The translations under genes were made by a program, and so were the position numbers. The notes below the pieces were generated by a model. That model was not told the origin of the DNA. It did not search any database and saw nothing but the letters and a program-made list of their open reading frames with translations. Shown one piece after another: positions 7,558-14,274 of a stretch of 14,274 nt of DNA. This stretch comes from Acidobacteriota bacterium (GTDB lineage Bacteria > Acidobacteriota > Vicinamibacteria > Vicinamibacterales > SCN-69-37): positions 1-14,274 of the forward strand of contig JAKALV010000057.1 in assembly GCA_021824055.1 (NCBI GenBank). Reading direction: 5' to 3'. Position 1 is the first letter of the stretch; each line of letters begins with the position of its first letter.

Positions 7558-9165
7558 TTACATTCTGAAGATGCCGAATTTCGCATCCGGAATCGGCGCG
7601 TTGTACGCGGCCGACAGCCCGAGCGCCAGCGCGTCGCGCGTCTGTGCCGGGTCGAGCACGCCATCGTCCCAGAGCCGGGCCGTGGCGTAATAGGGCGAAC
7701 CCTCGCGGTCGTACTTGTCGAGAATCGGCTGGCGGATCGCGGCCTCTTCCTCGGGCGAGAGCGTCTTGCCCGCGCGCGCGAGCTGATCTTTCTTGACGGT
7801 CACCAGCACCGACGCGGCCTGCAGGCCGCCCATCACGGAAATGCGCGCGTTGGGCCACATCCAGAGCAGCCGCGGATCGTAGGCGCGCCCGCACATGCCG
7901 TAGTTGCCGGCGCCGAACGAGCCGCCGATGATGACGGTGAACTTCGGCACCACCGACGTGGCGACCGCATGGACCATCTTCGCGCCGTCCTTTGCGATGC
8001 CGCCGCGCTCGTACTGCTTGCCGACCATGAAGCCCGTGATGTTCTGCACGAAGACCAGCGGCACGCCGCGCAGGTTGCACAGCTCGATGAAATGCGTGAC
8101 CTTGAGCGCCGACTCGGAGAACAGCACGCCGTTGTTGGCCACGATGCCGACGAGCATGCCGTGCAGATGCGCGAAGCCGGTGACGACCGTGGTGGCGTAG
8201 CGCTGTTTGAACTCGTCGAAACGGGAGCCGTCCACCATGCGCGCAAGCACTTCCCGCACGTCGTACGGATGCCGCGGGTCGAGGTTGACGACGCCGTAGA
8301 CCTCCTCGGGATCGTACTTCGGCGCTTCGGAGACGAGCATGTCGGCCGGCAGCTGCTTGCGCAGAGGCAGGGTCGAGACGACGATGCGCGCGAGCTCCAG
8401 CGCATGGTCATCATCGTCGGCCAGGTAGTCCGCCACGCCGGAGAGCCGCGTGTGCACGTCCGCGCCCCCGAGTTCCTCGGCGGTGACTTCCTCGCCGGTG
8501 GCCGCTTTCACGAGCGGCGGGCCGCCAAGGAAGATCGTCCCCGTGCCCTTCACGATGATCGTCTCGTCGGACATGGCCGGCACGTACGCGCCCCCGGCCG
8601 TGCACGAACCCATCACGACGGCGACCTGCGGAATGCGCATCGCCGACATCCGCGCCTGATTGAAAAAGATGCGGCCGAAGTGCTCGCGATCGGGAAACAC
8701 CTCGTCCTGCAAGGGCAGGAAGGCGCCGCCCGAGTCCACGAGGTACACGCAGGCCAGGTGGTTCTGCAAGGCGATTTCCTGCGCGCGCACGTGCTTCTTC
8801 ACGGTGAGGGGCAGGTAGCTGCCGCCTTTGACCGTGGCGTCGTTCGCCACGATCATCACTTCGCGTCCGCGCACGCGGCCGATGCCGGTGACCACGCCGG
8901 CCGACGGCGCCTCGTTGTCGTAGAACCCCCACGCGGCAAGCGCGGAGCATTCGAGGAACGGCGTGCCCGGGTCAATCAGCTTGTCGATGCGTTCGCGCAC
9001 CGGCAGCTTGCCCTGCTCGCGGTGGCGTTCCATGTATTTCGGTCCGCCGCCCTCCTTGACGGTCGCGGTGCGCTCGCGCAGTTCGGCGACGAGCGCGCGC
9101 ATGGCCGAGTCGTTCTGCTTGAATTCCGCCGCCGTGGTGTTGATGTGGCTCTGAATGACGTTCAT
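7558..9165 (-). CDS. liuB: Methylcrotonyl-CoA carboxylase beta subunit (carboxyltransferase)
   Basis: The subunit transfers the carboxyl group from carboxybiotin to 3-methylcrotonyl-CoA, giving 3-methylglutaconyl-CoA. The 535-residue length is normal. Both crotonase-like halves are present. The N half has SYLPLTVKKHVRAQEIA (116-132), YLVDSGGAFLPLQDEVFP (141-158) and MGSCTAGGAYVPAMSDE (185-201). The C half has FVQNITGFMVGKQYERGGI (372-390) and GGSFGAGNYGMCGRAYDPR (414-432). The GKQYERGGIAKDGAKMV string is characteristic of methylcrotonyl-CoA carboxylases among acyl-CoA carboxyltransferases, which with the gene context makes the substrate call strong. ATG 9165 lies three bases after the zinc-ribbon gene stop; GGGTGG in the end of that gene can serve as a Shine-Dalgarno site. 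The protein would form a hetero-oligomer with the biotin carboxylase and carrier encoded downstream. Confidence 0.95.
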   Translation of the reverse strand: MNVIQSHINTTAAEFKQNDSAMRALVAELRERTATVKEGGGPKYMERHREQGKLPVRERIDKLIDPGTPFLECSALAAWGFYDNEAPSAGVVTGIGRVRGREVMIVANDATVKGGSYLPLTVKKHVRAQEIALQNHLACVYLVDSGGAFLPLQDEVFPDREHFGRIFFNQARMSAMRIPQVAVVMGSCTAGGAYVPAMSDETIIVKGTGTIFLGGPPLVKAATGEEVTAEELGGADVHTRLSGVADYLADDDDHALELARIVVSTLPLRKQLPADMLVSEAPKYDPEEVYGVVNLDPRHPYDVREVLARMVDGSRFDEFKQRYATTVVTGFAHLHGMLVGIVANNGVLFSESALKVTHFIELCNLRGVPLVFVQNITGFMVGKQYERGGIAKDGAKMVHAVATSVVPKFTVIIGGSFGAGNYGMCGRAYDPRLLWMWPNARISVMGGLQAASVLVTVKKDQLARAGKTLSPEEEAAIRQPILDKYDREGSPYYATARLWDDGVLDPAQTRDALALGLSAAYNAPIPDAKFGIFRM

Positions 9166-9168
9166 CGG

Positions 9169-9366
9169 TTACCACCCACAGCAATCGCTCTTGAATCCGC
9201 ACGTGATGCAACGCCAGACCGCATGCATCCGGTAGACCTCTCCGCCGCAGCGGTCGCACGCGATCTTGTCCTCGCAGGTGGCCGGGGCCGGCTGCGACGA
9301 ACGGATGGGCTGCGGCCGCCGGGTGGCCATCGGGTCGAACGGCGCCGGCTTCTGCGGATCGGGCAT
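9169..9366 (-). CDS. Small Cys-rich zinc-ribbon-like protein heading the liu operon
   Basis: This 65-residue protein has no function I recognise. The first 30 residues are Pro/Arg-rich and look disordered. The second half has seven cysteines: Cys31, then Cys37-x2-Cys40 and Cys53-x2-Cys56 spaced like a zinc ribbon, and a terminal pair Cys62-Cys63 in DCCGW. Aromatic and basic residues (YRMHAVWRCITCGFK) lie between the pairs. It stops three bases before the carboxyltransferase ATG. A TATAAT hexamer lies eight bases upstream of its ATG, so its transcript may be leaderless. Coding reality is supported by the ordered cysteine pattern and the tight operon spacing. A role as a metal-dependent regulator, an assembly factor for the carboxylase, or an unrelated small protein are all possible. 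Confidence 0.75.
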   Translation of the reverse strand: MPDPQKPAPFDPMATRRPQPIRSSQPAPATCEDKIACDRCGGEVYRMHAVWRCITCGFKSDCCGW

Positions 9367-9373
9367 CGCGTCG

Positions 9374-9379
9374 ATTATA
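9374..9379 (-). promoter_or_regulatory. Candidate -10 element for the liu operon
   Basis: The minus strand reads TATAAT exactly, an isolated AT-rich hexamer in otherwise very GC-rich sequence. A start site about seven bases further would fall next to the ATG at 9364-9366, predicting a leaderless or near-leaderless mRNA. No good -35 hexamer is seen at 16-18 bases spacing. The core TTATAA (9375-9380) is self-complementary, so plus-strand TATAAG (9376-9381) could serve the divergent YihY gene. Confidence 0.45.
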
Positions 9380-9420
9380 AGATGACCTTAGTGTCTGGTT
9401 CGCTGCGACCCCTGAGACCG

Positions 9421-10308
9421 ATGACCTTGGCGACGCGACTCGTCCGGAGCTTCCGTCTGGGGGGGCAGGCCGCCCGCCTGGGCATGATTGAGTTCTACCG
9501 CAGCGACAACCTGACGTTCGCCTCGTCGATCGCGTACTACTCGCTGCTGTCGATGTTTCCGTTTCTCCTCCTGGTGCTGGCGGTGCTGGGCTTCGTCACC
9601 GTGGGCGGCGATCGTGACGCCACGCTGCTGCAGCTCGTGGCCCGTGCGGTTCCCGGCAATCCCGATTTTCTGTTCACGCAGATCCACGAGCTGAGCCGCT
9701 TGCGGCTCCAGGTCAGCGTGGTCGGGCTGGTCCTGGCGCTGTTCGGCTCGATGGGCATCTTTGGCGCGATTACCTCGGCCATCAATCACGCCTGGGGCGT
9801 GGAGACGCGCCCGGGTTTCTGGAAGCACAAGCTCGTGGCGCTCACGATGCTGTCGGTCGCCGCCGTCCTGCTCATTGTGACGCTGCTGCTCATGTCGTCG
9901 GTGAAGGTGGCGCAGGCCACCTGGTTCACGAACGTGATTGCCCTGGTTCCGGGCCTCGACCACCTGCGGGGCGTGGCGCTGCGCAACGCCCCCACGCCGA
10001 TGTTCATGGTGGTGATCGGCCTCATGTATTACTACGTGCCGAACGCCAAGGTGCGGCTGCGCGATGTGTGGTGGGGCGCGATCATCGCCGGCACATTGTG
10101 GCGGCTGGCGTTTGACCTGTTTTCCTGGTACGTCGGCGACCTGTCGCGCTTTACCGTGCTCGGGCAGGTCGCGGCGGTCGCGCTGTTTCTGGTGTGGATC
10201 TATCTGTCGGCCGTGATCTTCCTGTACGGCGCGGAGGTCTCGGCGGCGTACGCGCGCCTGAATGCTCCCGGTAAGATGAAAGCGAATGTCAAACAGACTG
10301 GCCGGTGA
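9421..10308 (+). CDS. yihY: YihY/UPF0761 family inner-membrane protein
   Basis: This 295-residue polytopic membrane protein belongs to the YihY (formerly 'ribonuclease BN') family, whose molecular role is unsettled; the RNase name arose from an error and should not be used. Hydrophobic segments lie at roughly residues 42-63, 98-119, 138-160, 192-206, 217-235 and 248-272, consistent with six membrane spans. Family motifs include LTFASSIAYYSLLSMFPFLLL near the N-terminus, AINHAWGVETR around 120-130, YYYVPNAKVRLRDVWWGA (203-220) and the C-terminal IYLSAVIFLYGAEVSAAYARL. I chose ATG 9421. An in-frame ATG at 9382 would add 13 residues but leaves only 15 bases to the divergent gene and overlaps the likely promoter. 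Neither start has a strong Shine-Dalgarno sequence. The 3' end overlaps the DUF255 gene by 23 bases, suggesting co-translation. Confidence 0.92.
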   Translation: MTLATRLVRSFRLGGQAARLGMIEFYRSDNLTFASSIAYYSLLSMFPFLLLVLAVLGFVTVGGDRDATLLQLVARAVPGNPDFLFTQIHELSRLRLQVSVVGLVLALFGSMGIFGAITSAINHAWGVETRPGFWKHKLVALTMLSVAAVLLIVTLLLMSSVKVAQATWFTNVIALVPGLDHLRGVALRNAPTPMFMVVIGLMYYYVPNAKVRLRDVWWGAIIAGTLWRLAFDLFSWYVGDLSRFTVLGQVAAVALFLVWIYLSAVIFLYGAEVSAAYARLNAPGKMKANVKQTGR

Positions 10309-12475
10309 ACGCAGCCCGTACTTGCTGCAGCACGCGAACAATCCCGTCGACTGGTATCCCTGGGGGGACGAGGCGTTCGAGAAGGCGCGGCGCGAGCAGA
10401 AGCCCATCTTTCTGTCGATCGGGTACTCCACGTGCCACTGGTGTCACGTGATGGAGCACGAATCGTTTGAGGACGCGGCCATCGCCGCGGTGCTCAATCG
10501 CGAGTTCGTGCCCATCAAGGTCGATCGCGAAGAGCGGCCCGACCTGGATCGCGTCTACATGACGTTTGTCCAGGCCACGACCGGCGCCGGCGGATGGCCG
10601 ATGAGCGTCTGGTTGACGCCCGACCTGAAGCCGTTCTTCGGCGGCACCTACTTTCCGCCCGCGTCGCGCTGGGGACGGCCGGGCTTCATCGACGTCCTGA
10701 CCCAACTCGCGGCCGGCTGGACGAAGGACCCGTCGAGCATCCTCGCGTCGGCGGACGACATGATCGACAAATTGCGCGATGCGACCGGTGCGGCGGGCGG
10801 GGGGCTGGACCGCGCGCCGGTGGCGGGACGCGGCGCCATCGACATCGGCGTCAAGGCGTTCATCGACGCATTCGACCGGCGGTACGGCGGATTCGGCGGC
10901 GCGCCGAAGTTTCCTCGGCCCTCGGAGCTGTTGTTCCTGCTCGACGCGTACGCCCTGGCGGGCGATCAGCAGGCGCGGCACGCGGCGCAGGAGACCCTGC
11001 GCGCCATGGCCATCGGGGGCGTGCGCGATCATGTCGGCGGCGGCTTTCACCGCTATTCGGTGGATGCCGGCTGGCGCGTGCCGCATTTCGAGAAGATGCT
11101 CTACGACCAGGCCCAGCTCGTGCTCGCGTATCTCGGCGGCGCTCAGGTCAGCGGCGACGTCTTTTATCGCGTGATCGCCGAGGACACGCTCGACTACGTG
11201 CTGGCGGAGCTCACGTCGCCGGACGGCGCGTTCTTCTCGGCTGAAGACGCCGACTCGCCGCCGGGCGCGGCTCAGGCCGCGATGATTGGACCCGGTGCCG
11301 GAGACGGCCATGGAAAACGCGAAGGCGCCTTTTATGTGTGGGCGGCGGGCGAGATCGACGCGCTGTTCGGCGCCGACGCGCCGATCGTCCGACGGCGCTT
11401 CGGTATCGAGGCCGACGGCAATGCGCCCAGCGATCCCCAGGGCGAGTTCCGCGGGTTGAACATTCCCTATATCGCGCAGGACATCGAAGACATCGCCGCG
11501 CGGACGGGACGCACCGTTGATGATGTGATGCGCGTGCTCGGGACCGCGCGGCAGGTGCTGTACGACGCGCGGGCCGAGCGGCCGCGTCCGCACCTGGACG
11601 ACAAAGTGATCACGGCGTGGAACGGGCTCATGATCGCGGCGTTCGCCCGCGCCGCGCGCGCACTCGTCGACAGTCCGAACCGGCGGCGGTGGCGCGATGC
11701 GGCGGCGCAGGCGGCCTCGGCGATTGAGCAGAACCTGTGGCGGCCCGGCACCCGGACGCTGCTGCGCCGCTACCGTGACGGCGAATCCGCGATTCCGGGG
11801 TTCTGCGAAGACTACGCATGTCTGATCTGGGGCCTGCTCGAACTGGTGCAGGCCACGGGCGACGCGCGCTGGCTCGCGTGGGCGCAGACGTTGCAGGCCC
11901 GCCAGACGGAGCTCTTCTTCGATCCACGCGATGGCGGCTGGTTCAGCACGACCGGCGACGATCCCACGGTGCTGCTGAGGCTCAAGGAAGACTACGACGG
12001 CGCCGAGCCGTCCGCGGCGTCGGTGACGGTGCGCAACCTGCTGACGTTCGCGCATCTGACCGGCGACCAGACGCACCGCGCGGCCGCGGAACGCGCGCTC
12101 GAACGTTACGGCAGCGAGATCGGACGCGTGGCGCGCGTGATGCCACTCATGCTGGGCAACCTCGCGGTCTGGCACGGGCCATCCACCGAGATCGTGATCG
12201 TCGGCGATCGCGCGGATGCGCGCACCATCGCGCTCGAACGGGAAGTGGCGACGCGGCATCTGCCGTTCGCCGTGGTGCTGCCGGTGGTCCCGGGGGCGGC
12301 ACAGGCCGGCTTGGCGGCGGTGCTGCCGTGGCTCGCGGCGATGGCGCCGCTGGCCGGCGCACCGGCGGCGTACGTGTGCAGCGGGTTCACCTGCCAGGCG
12401 CCGACGTCGAGCCCCGAGGAGTTGGGGCGGCTGCTCGATCTGTCCACCTCGCCGCCGCGGATCATCCTCGGATAA
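10286..12475 (+). CDS. Thioredoxin domain-containing protein, YyaL/SPATA20 (DUF255) family
   Basis: This 729-residue protein has a thioredoxin-like DUF255 domain (about residues 1-165) and then an alpha/alpha-barrel resembling six-hairpin glycosidases and N-acylglucosamine epimerases (about 200-640). The family hallmark N-terminus is intact: NRLAGERSPYLLQHANNPVDWYPWG. The redox motif is Cys50-His-Trp-Cys53 in STCHWCHVMEHESF. The barrel region has YGGFGGAPKFPRPSEL and VPHFEKMLYDQAQL, and DKVITAWNGLMIAAFARA marks the middle. A C-terminal YVCSGFTCQAP segment adds Cys698 and Cys703. Family length is about 650-750 residues, so it is complete. The biochemical function of the family is not established. 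No signal peptide is evident, so it is probably cytosolic. ATG 10286 lies inside the end of the YihY gene. The stop is ten bases before a palindromic repeat. Confidence 0.93.
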   Translation: MSNRLAGERSPYLLQHANNPVDWYPWGDEAFEKARREQKPIFLSIGYSTCHWCHVMEHESFEDAAIAAVLNREFVPIKVDREERPDLDRVYMTFVQATTGAGGWPMSVWLTPDLKPFFGGTYFPPASRWGRPGFIDVLTQLAAGWTKDPSSILASADDMIDKLRDATGAAGGGLDRAPVAGRGAIDIGVKAFIDAFDRRYGGFGGAPKFPRPSELLFLLDAYALAGDQQARHAAQETLRAMAIGGVRDHVGGGFHRYSVDAGWRVPHFEKMLYDQAQLVLAYLGGAQVSGDVFYRVIAEDTLDYVLAELTSPDGAFFSAEDADSPPGAAQAAMIGPGAGDGHGKREGAFYVWAAGEIDALFGADAPIVRRRFGIEADGNAPSDPQGEFRGLNIPYIAQDIEDIAARTGRTVDDVMRVLGTARQVLYDARAERPRPHLDDKVITAWNGLMIAAFARAARALVDSPNRRRWRDAAAQAASAIEQNLWRPGTRTLLRRYRDGESAIPGFCEDYACLIWGLLELVQATGDARWLAWAQTLQARQTELFFDPRDGGWFSTTGDDPTVLLRLKEDYDGAEPSAASVTVRNLLTFAHLTGDQTHRAAAERALERYGSEIGRVARVMPLMLGNLAVWHGPSTEIVIVGDRADARTIALEREVATRHLPFAVVLPVVPGAAQAGLAAVLPWLAAMAPLAGAPAAYVCSGFTCQAPTSSPEELGRLLDLSTSPPRIILG

Positions 12476-12485
12476 GTGGATGGTA

Positions 12486-12539
12486 CGTAGGGCGGAGCTT
12501 TAGCTCCGCCATTCGGCCGAGCTAAAGCTCGGCCCTACG
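12486..12539. repeat. 54-base double-palindrome interspersed element
   Basis: The element has two perfect short palindromes, GGCGGAGCTTTAGCTCCGCC at 12491-12510 and GGCCGAGCTAAAGCTCGGCC at 12515-12534. They are flanked by CGTAG and CTACG, and the whole forms an inverted repeat of two 25-base arms around ATTC (23 of 25 pairing). It lies between the convergent DUF255 and isomerase genes and overlaps the isomerase stop codon at 12535-12537. It resembles short intergenic palindromes I associate with Acidobacteriota genomes. As RNA it could act as a bidirectional terminator-like hairpin, although there is no U-tract. Confidence 0.92.
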
Positions 12540-13767
12540 CACGGAACGGCTCGCGGCCGACGCCTTGAGTCGGAATGCCCTGCGCCTTCAGCACGTCGTG
12601 CTGCAGGGCGTACATGCTCGCCGCGGCGGCGTCGATATGCCGCACGAAGGCGATCGAGCCCTGCAGGATCGGCAGCAGCCGCGCGCGATCCTGGATCCGC
12701 GCCTTCGGATACTCGTGCTCCACGATGAGCGGCGTGGTTGCGGCATCGAGCGGCAGCAGCTCCCGCGCCGCCAGTTGATGATCGAGCCAGTCCACGGACC
12801 GATTCTGCAGATACGCGAGCGGGTCGTGCTTCGCGGTGCCCGGCAGCTCGTGCTCGCACAACACCGTCTGCTTCTTCCACGCGGCCGCCGGCACGGCCGG
12901 CACGCCGTCGCGCGACACGTCGCCGCGGCCCATCGTCTGTCCGCCGTAGCCCCAGGCCGACACGCCGCGCGCGTCGATGACCTGTCCCTTCACGTGGAAA
13001 CCCGCGATGAGGAACCCGTAATCGGCGTCCTTCAGGTATTGAAAGATCGACCGCGTGTCCTGTCCCATCAGAATGGCGTGCGAGGGATCGTAGTGAATGC
13101 GGAACTGATCGCCCACGCCGTGGCGCTCGCAGATCCGGTGGAGTTCGATCCAGGCCGCGGGCGTATACGCGATGTTGTTGTGAAAGTCGTCGCCCGTGCT
13201 CCATCCCGGCATCGGGCATTGCTCCACGCGATAGACGAGCCCGCGCGCCCTGGCTTCGCGGAGCAACGGGATGACGCAGGTTTCGAACTCGCCCAAGTTC
13301 TGGTCAAGCGTGCGTTCCTGATTCCGGCCGACGAACCCGCAGACCGCGTTCGCGCCGAGCAGCGCCGCCGCATCGAATACGCGGAGCAGGAACGCGTGCT
13401 TCTTTCGCCGGACGGCGGGATCGGCGTGCAGGAGATTGTCGAAGTAGCCGAGATCGGACAGCGTGACGCCTGTTGACGCGATCGCGGTCGACACGCGGTT
13501 CGCACGCGCCTTGGTGAACGGCTGTCGCAAGTCGAGCGTGTTCGCCACGGGATCGAGCAGCGCCTCGGGCGGCACGTCGGCCTCGCTGGGGTGGAGCGCG
13601 GCCGACAGCTGGATCTGATCGGCGCCGAGGTCACGCGCGAATGCGAGCCAGTCTTCAATCGCGCGGTCCGGATCGGCGTCGCGCACGTCGCGCGGCGTCA
13701 GTTCCTGCAGCGCGGCCGTCAGCACGCCGACCTTCATCAGTTGTGGCGCGAAGGGCGCGACGGTCAT
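12535..13767 (-). CDS. Sugar phosphate isomerase/epimerase family protein (xylose isomerase-like TIM barrel)
   Basis: This 410-residue protein has an AP-endonuclease-2/xylose-isomerase TIM barrel, a fold used by sugar and cyclitol isomerases and epimerases. Likely metal ligands are Glu in VYRVEQCPMPGW, Asp and His in IHYDPSHAILMG, His in GFHVKGQVIDARG and Glu in LIVEHEYPK. QIQLSAALHP near the N-terminus and CGFVGRN are typical strand ends. It is longer than the usual 270-300 residues, with extra segments around WGYGGQTMGRGDVSRDG and before LIVEHEYP. ATG 13767 follows the oxidoreductase TAG with no spacing (TAGATG). Met11 (13737) is a possible alternative start. The last codons GCG TAG lie inside the double-palindrome repeat. 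Pairing with a Gfo/Idh/MocA dehydrogenase fits a sugar or inositol catabolic module; the substrate is unknown. Confidence 0.88.
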   Translation of the reverse strand: MTVAPFAPQLMKVGVLTAALQELTPRDVRDADPDRAIEDWLAFARDLGADQIQLSAALHPSEADVPPEALLDPVANTLDLRQPFTKARANRVSTAIASTGVTLSDLGYFDNLLHADPAVRRKKHAFLLRVFDAAALLGANAVCGFVGRNQERTLDQNLGEFETCVIPLLREARARGLVYRVEQCPMPGWSTGDDFHNNIAYTPAAWIELHRICERHGVGDQFRIHYDPSHAILMGQDTRSIFQYLKDADYGFLIAGFHVKGQVIDARGVSAWGYGGQTMGRGDVSRDGVPAVPAAAWKKQTVLCEHELPGTAKHDPLAYLQNRSVDWLDHQLAARELLPLDAATTPLIVEHEYPKARIQDRARLLPILQGSIAFVRHIDAAAASMYALQHDVLKAQGIPTQGVGREPFRA

Positions 13768-14274
13768 CTACTCGCTCACTTTCGTCCACGCGCTGCCGGC
13801 CCTGGCGCTCGACAGCATCGCGTCCACCAGGCAATTGGCGCGGTAGCCGTCGGCGAAGGTCGCAAACGCCGGGGGATGGCCGTCGCCGGGCTTCTTGCCG
13901 GCGGCGATAAATGCGTAGATGTCGCGCATCACGTTGGCGAAGGCATCGGCCCACGACTCCTGGTGTCCGCCGGGTAGTTGCGCATACGCCCGGCCGGCGT
14001 CGTTCATCAGCGCGGGATCTTTCTGCAGCAACTCGTTGGCGCGATCGCGATGCCCGATCCAGAGTTCGTTCTGCGCTTCCTGGCGCCACAGGAGCGACGA
14101 TGTGCTCCCGCAGATCTCCAGCACGAGGTCGTTCTTGTGCCCGGGGCAGACCTGGCCGACCGAAAAACTGCCTTTGGCGCCGTTGTCAAACCGGACCAGC
14201 ACAGAGGCCAGATCTTCCATCTGCATCGTGACGAGCTCAACCGCTGCGTCACGCGCGCCCTGCTGAAACGCTTC
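13768..14274 (-). CDS. Gfo/Idh/MocA family oxidoreductase, C-terminal part (5' end outside window)
   Basis: The frame is open from the right edge to the TAG at 13768-13770, giving 168 residues of the substrate-binding half. The N-terminal Rossmann domain is missing because the window ends. Recognisable features are MQMEDLASVLVRFDNGAKGSFS (the mid-sheet strand typical of Gfo/Idh/MocA proteins), LEICGSTSSLLWRQE, and the late helix GGHQESWADAFANVMRDIYAFIAAG. The tail FATFADGYRANCLVDAMLSSARAGSAW matches the usual family ending. The enzyme would oxidise or reduce a sugar or cyclitol with NAD(P). Its stop codon directly abuts the ATG of the isomerase gene, indicating an operon. An internal Met at 14226 is not the real start, since conserved sequence continues upstream of it. 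Confidence 0.9.
   Translation of the reverse strand, partial: EAFQQGARDAAVELVTMQMEDLASVLVRFDNGAKGSFSVGQVCPGHKNDLVLEICGSTSSLLWRQEAQNELWIGHRDRANELLQKDPALMNDAGRAYAQLPGGHQESWADAFANVMRDIYAFIAAGKKPGDGHPPAFATFADGYRANCLVDAMLSSARAGSAWTKVSE

Noticed and set aside
7556..8080. Upstream extension of the hydratase open frame
   Set aside because: It lies within the carboxyltransferase gene in another frame; the crotonase fold begins at ATG 7555.
10289..12259. 656-codon open frame antisense to the DUF255 gene
   Set aside because: High GC makes long antisense open frames common. Its translation is Arg/His/Val-rich without motifs, while the plus strand encodes a complete conserved protein.

Overview
The window is GC-rich, densely coded bacterial chromosome. 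Twelve complete genes and two edge-truncated genes fill it, and no gap between genes exceeds about 70 bases. There are no rRNA or tRNA genes, CRISPR arrays, transposase genes or phage genes. Gene content (a DUF885 peptidase-like protein, a split methylcrotonyl-CoA carboxylase operon, a Gfo/Idh enzyme paired with a sugar isomerase) and the two families of short palindromic repeats resemble Acidobacteriota of the Vicinamibacteria type. That assignment is inference from general familiarity, not a search result; Myxococcota or another GC-rich soil phylum is possible.

Layout. (1) Positions 1-2971, plus strand: the C-terminal two thirds of a DUF885 metallo-hydrolase, an SMP-30/gluconolactonase-family lactonase, and a PPK2-type polyphosphate kinase whose start codon overlaps the lactonase stop (ATGA). 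(2) Positions 2976-3025: a 50-base half-element of a repeat family, between convergent genes. (3) Positions 3042-9366, minus strand: a leucine/isovalerate degradation operon. Read 5' to 3' it is a 65-residue Cys-rich zinc-ribbon-like protein, methylcrotonyl-CoA carboxylase beta subunit, methylglutaconyl-CoA hydratase-like enzyme, biotin carboxylase, a separate biotin carrier protein, HMG-CoA lyase and a SAM-dependent methyltransferase. The order matches liuB-C-D-E of Pseudomonas, with liuD split in two and no liuA (isovaleryl-CoA dehydrogenase) in the window. (4) Positions 9421-12475, plus strand, divergent from the liu operon across a short AT-containing region: a YihY-family membrane protein overlapping a YyaL/DUF255 thioredoxin-fold protein. 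(5) Positions 12486-12539: a second type of palindromic element between convergent genes. (6) Positions 12535-14274, minus strand: a TIM-barrel sugar isomerase/epimerase preceded by the C-terminal part of a Gfo/Idh/MocA oxidoreductase.

How the genes work together. The minus-strand operon encodes carboxylation of 3-methylcrotonyl-CoA (beta subunit plus biotin carboxylase plus biotin carrier), hydration of 3-methylglutaconyl-CoA, and cleavage of HMG-CoA to acetyl-CoA and acetoacetate. The Gfo/Idh plus isomerase pair suggests oxidation and isomerisation of a sugar or cyclitol.

The most unusual feature is a 108-base near-perfect palindrome (4751-4858) that fills the whole space between the biotin-carrier stop codon and the conserved start of HMG-CoA lyase. 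The lyase frame has no ordinary start codon between the repeat and its conserved N-terminal motif. The element therefore appears to supply the start codon, a Shine-Dalgarno-like sequence and the first 18 or so residues of the enzyme, with the ATG at the hairpin apex and the Shine-Dalgarno-like bases in the stem.
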